In this document: in pieces, positions 48,578-51,670 of the stretch
Layout: every line of letters starts with the position of its first letter
Position numbering within the stretch: position 1 is the stretch's first letter
Position numbers and translations under genes: made by a program
The notes under the pieces: generated by a model
What the model was told of the DNA's origin: nothing
What the model saw: only the letters and a program-made list of their open reading frames with translations
Databases searched by the model: none
Assembly: GCA_023256215.1 (NCBI GenBank)
Contig: JAGDXB010000113.1
Span: forward strand, 1 to 51,670
Source of the DNA: Vulcanisaeta sp.
GTDB taxonomy: Archaea > Thermoproteota > Thermoprotei > Thermoproteales > Thermocladiaceae
Direction of reading: 5' to 3'
Length of the DNA: 51,670 nt

Positions 48578-49786
48578 TTATTGATTAGAAACAAACTCCT
48601 GATAATTATTACGGCCAACAACCAACTCCACACTGGACGGTCCAATAAATAGTGAGTATACGTTGGTGGCGAATTCGCCAGTGCTAACGCCAAAACTATA
48701 GGTTACTGGATACGGAGCCCAATTAGTACCATTCCAGTAATAAAGCGCCAGGTAGGCATTTAGGTCCTTAAAAGTCACGCCACCGCCATTACCTGGCCCG
48801 CCAACCACGAATTCCGTATCCATGGGCCAACCATAGGGTCCCTGGGCTGGGCTCGTTATTATGTAGGCCGTGGCGTTCGGTATCGGTATTAACTCATGTG
48901 CAAACCAATGAATTGTAGGTCTGAATGTCTCATTACCAAGCCTAAGAAGTACATAGCCATAGTTAATCACCACACCATAACCCGTGGAATTCACAGAAAT
49001 GATTAAGGCACCACTCATTGGAGCCTCAAAACAACCAATCACGCACCTACCACCTTCATAGATAAGGTTTTGCGAGGAACCCACGTAGTTAGTGACGTCC
49101 ATCTCACCCTGAAACCAATACTGACCACCCATAACCACGAGGGCATCCTGAACCCAATGAATCTCCTCACCACCACCGTACCCAATAACCACATAGGCAT
49201 TTAACTGAAGGGAGAAGCCGGGCGCTGCTGCGCCCGTGGAATTCTCAACAACGGCATTCGTTATATTGAAAATGCCGAGTATTGCGTTAGTCGTAATATT
49301 ACTGAGGTGAGGACCATAATAAGCGGCCACGCCCATGGCCGTATAATTCAAAACCCTATAAGCAATGTCAGTATTGCCGCAGACAACAAGGTCATAATTA
49401 CCAGGACTCAATGTGTTAATTACATAAATACCAGGTCTGGACTCAAACCACTCATAATTCGTAGGAGCAAGCGGACCACCGCCCCAACTATTAAATTGCG
49501 TACTATTCATTAAGTAGACCATCGAGCCGTTGGGTATGTCCAGAAACACGGATTCGCCACTACCTAGTGATAACCCTATGGAGCCCCAGATAGAACAGGG
49601 TGGCTGTGTTAGGTTCTGCACCTTATTTATGACAGACGTAGCATTAAAACTAAAGTAGGCAGTGGCATTTCGTATCAAGGACTCAATAAACCCATTAAAC
49701 GCAGGATTAACAATAAGTAACAAAACCACCAAGGCAATAACTAACACAGCAAGAACCTCGCCAAACCTCATTACGAAAACGAACAC
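48578..49786 (-). CDS. Thermopsin-like (peptidase A5 family) membrane-anchored secreted protein
   Basis: N-terminal TM; LNAYVVIGYGGGEEIHWVQDALVV; TEFVVGGPGNGGGVTFKDLNAYLALYYWNGTNW; multiple N-x-S/T sequons. Confidence 0.7.
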   Translation of the reverse strand: MFVFVMRFGEVLAVLVIALVVLLLIVNPAFNGFIESLIRNATAYFSFNATSVINKVQNLTQPPCSIWGSIGLSLGSGESVFLDIPNGSMVYLMNSTQFNSWGGGPLAPTNYEWFESRPGIYVINTLSPGNYDLVVCGNTDIAYRVLNYTAMGVAAYYGPHLSNITTNAILGIFNITNAVVENSTGAAAPGFSLQLNAYVVIGYGGGEEIHWVQDALVVMGGQYWFQGEMDVTNYVGSSQNLIYEGGRCVIGCFEAPMSGALIISVNSTGYGVVINYGYVLLRLGNETFRPTIHWFAHELIPIPNATAYIITSPAQGPYGWPMDTEFVVGGPGNGGGVTFKDLNAYLALYYWNGTNWAPYPVTYSFGVSTGEFATNVYSLFIGPSSVELVVGRNNYQEFVSNQ

Positions 49787-49896
49787 CTAAGGGAGTAATA
49801 AAGCAAACTCTCAGCGTCTCATTTATTACTTACAATAAATGAAACAAAAATATTAAAATAAAAATAAAATCAAATTTAAATGGGTCCTAAATTAAA

Positions 49897-50586
49897 TTGA
49901 TCATTAGTATGGTGGAGTTCAGGATAATGGGTAGTGACATACAGCATCTATATGTGGAGTTGGGGCATGGTGAGAGGATATATGCTGAGGGTGGTCACCT
50001 AGTTTGGAAGTCCTCAAGCGTTAATATAAAGGCCACAACTGGCGGTGGCTTACTGGCTGGATTAAAGAGGGCACTCACCGGAGCAGGCTTTTTCGTACTG
50101 GAGCTCGAGGGGCCGGGGAACGTTGATATCGCCGGTTTTGCCCCCGGCAAGATTGTTGAGATTGACCTGAATGGTAATGGGGTAATGGTTGAGCACAGGG
50201 CCTTCCTAGCCATGGAATCAACAGTAAACTATGACGTTAAACTCGTCGGCCTGGGCTTCGGATGGTTGGGAGGTGAGGGCCTTCTAATGGCTAGATTAAC
50301 TGGTTATGGCAGGGTATTCCTACACGCCATTGGTGACGCCCTAATGCTTGAGCTTAGGCCTGGGGAGAGTGTCGATGTTGAGGCAGGCCACGTACTGGCC
50401 TTTGACGAGGGTATGAGGGTTGGCATTAAGCGTGTTGGTGGCCTGAGGACCATGCTCTTCGGCGAGGAAGGATTATGGTTTGCGCATGTAGAAGGCCCTG
50501 GCAGGGTCTGGCTCAGGACTTTGAGCCGTCAGCAGATGATAATGGGCCTCATGCCAGAACTCGCTCAAGTCGCCAGATCTGCATAG
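49897..50586 (+). CDS. AIM24 family protein (TIGR00266-like)
   Basis: EFRIMGSDIQHLYVELGHGERIYAEGGHLVWKSSSVNIKATTGGGLLAGLKRALTGAGFFVLELEGPGNVDIAG. Confidence 0.88.
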   Translation: MIISMVEFRIMGSDIQHLYVELGHGERIYAEGGHLVWKSSSVNIKATTGGGLLAGLKRALTGAGFFVLELEGPGNVDIAGFAPGKIVEIDLNGNGVMVEHRAFLAMESTVNYDVKLVGLGFGWLGGEGLLMARLTGYGRVFLHAIGDALMLELRPGESVDVEAGHVLAFDEGMRVGIKRVGGLRTMLFGEEGLWFAHVEGPGRVWLRTLSRQQMIMGLMPELAQVARSA

Positions 50587-50736
50587 TTAATAAGGGCATT
50601 GGGCCAGGTTAAAAATTCCATGGGTGCCTCAATTACACAGTCTGCTTAATATGTATAAGCTTGGTGATTTGACGAGGTAGTTTATTGATACAGTGATTAC
50701 GGGTGGCTCGGTTTAGCAATATATTAATTTACCGGC

Positions 50737-51135
50737 ATGAATATAGTCAATACTGAGGAAATGCGGGACTTAAGCCTATTTCCCTGGCAGGAGTTCAATA
50801 TTGAATTCGCAGTACTCTTTGGGTCCAGGGCTAATGGGAGGGCTGTTAAGGGTGATTGGGACATAGCCGTTTGGTTCAACGACATCAATGACTACGCGGA
50901 CCTACTGGCGTCATTGGCCAGGTTCCTTGGTGTTAGGGAGGAATTGATAGACCTCGTACCACTCAATTATAGGCTGCCCTGCCAATTAATAATCGAGATA
51001 CTCCGCCACAAACCAATATACGTAAGGGACATCGAGAAATACCTAGAGATCAGGTTCAGGCTTCAAAACCCGTGCATCGACTTCTTCATAAGCATGAAAA
51101 AGCTGGGCCTCGGCGAGGCGCCATGGCCATTATAG
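50737..51135 (+). CDS. MNT-type nucleotidyltransferase (MntA-like antitoxin)
   Basis: FAVLFGSRANGRAVKGDWDIAVWF (GSxxxG...DxD). Confidence 0.88.
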   Translation: MNIVNTEEMRDLSLFPWQEFNIEFAVLFGSRANGRAVKGDWDIAVWFNDINDYADLLASLARFLGVREELIDLVPLNYRLPCQLIIEILRHKPIYVRDIEKYLEIRFRLQNPCIDFFISMKKLGLGEAPWPL

Positions 51136-51524
51136 GCAGGTTATTGAGGATCATCGAGGAACGAGAGGCGCTACTCAATAGGTACTCACCCGACGAGCTA
51201 GGCGATGTTAAGGCGTATTACTCCGCCGTATACCTACTCCAGACACAGGCCCAAGCCCTCATTGACCTAGCCCAGAGGGTGGCTACTCTCATGGGAATGG
51301 AGGTCAGCGGTTACGTGGACGCAGGCGAGAAGTTGAGCATGCTCGGCGTGATTAGCCCCGAGGACTTAAGGCTTTATAAGTCGGTAGTGACCTTCAGGAA
51401 TATCGTTGTCCATCAATACGCAGTGGTCGACCTCGAGATAATCAGGAGAATAATCGCAAACAGGGAGTACAGGAAGGTCACGGAGCTCGCCAGGAAGATT
51501 GCCAGTAGGGTGAACGACCCATAA
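51123..51524 (+). CDS. HEPN-domain protein (HepT-like, DUF86-type toxin)
   Basis: VVTFRNIVVHQYAVVD (RNxxVHxY). Start revised to ATG 51123, overlapping the MNT stop by 13 nt. Confidence 0.87.
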   Translation: MAIIGRLLRIIEEREALLNRYSPDELGDVKAYYSAVYLLQTQAQALIDLAQRVATLMGMEVSGYVDAGEKLSMLGVISPEDLRLYKSVVTFRNIVVHQYAVVDLEIIRRIIANREYRKVTELARKIASRVNDP

Positions 51525-51554
51525 AATTATTAAGCAGAAAGCCGACTAAAGCAC

Positions 51555-51670
51555 ATGGGACTGAGCAACTGGTGGTACTACACAGGCACCATAACCAAGG
51601 CACTGACGATAGTGGGCATGGCCGCAATCATAGTGCTGGCGCTGGTGATTGCCGGGGCACACTACAGGCC
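51555..51670 (+). CDS. Small membrane protein, partial (runs off the window end)
   Basis: MGLSNWWYYTGTITKALTIVGMAAIIVLALVIAGAHYR..., hydrophobic segment. Confidence 0.55.
   Translation, partial: MGLSNWWYYTGTITKALTIVGMAAIIVLALVIAGAHYR

Noticed and set aside
1-51670. CRISPR arrays, insertion sequences, rRNA or tRNA genes
   Set aside because: No regularly spaced direct repeats, transposase motifs, rRNA blocks or convincing tRNA cloverleafs were seen; a tRNAscan/CRISPR scan would be needed to exclude atypical or intron-split tRNAs.

Overview
This window reads as chromosomal DNA from a hyperthermophilic crenarchaeon. A Vulcanisaeta/Caldivirga-like member of the Thermoproteales is my inference from Cren7, the Lsm/L37e genes, archaeal GltX and the overall codon style. 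Most of it is compact housekeeping DNA: ribosomal proteins, Lsm, gltX, thrC, rpiA, Elp3, an XPD-like helicase, topoisomerase III, RNase Z, KsgA, UMP kinase and Cren7. It also carries a small glycan/lipid-linked sugar cluster (6.4-9.4 kb) and all four enzyme classes of histidine catabolism scattered over 14 kb (HutI, HutH, HutU and a HutG-like arginase-fold protein). The less ordinary signals are: (1) a near-perfect, unannotated C/D-box sRNA (about 855-903) with two exact 12-nt guides; (2) a single-polypeptide HEPN-nucleotidyltransferase fusion (44151-44942) with degenerate motifs in both halves, about 6 kb from a canonical split MNT/HEPN pair; (3) a VapBC pair whose toxin stop overlaps the hutG-like start, and a hutG-like product lacking several arginase-family metal ligands; (4) a two-gene cassette (small ORF plus an aspartic-protease-fold protein with NTG in place of DTG) preceded by a perfect 15-bp hairpin; (5) a Pro/Gln-rich two-TM protein; (6) a 432-bp unexplained intergenic region. 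No rRNA, tRNA, CRISPR array or intact transposon was recognised. All family calls come from reading motifs, and no database search was run.
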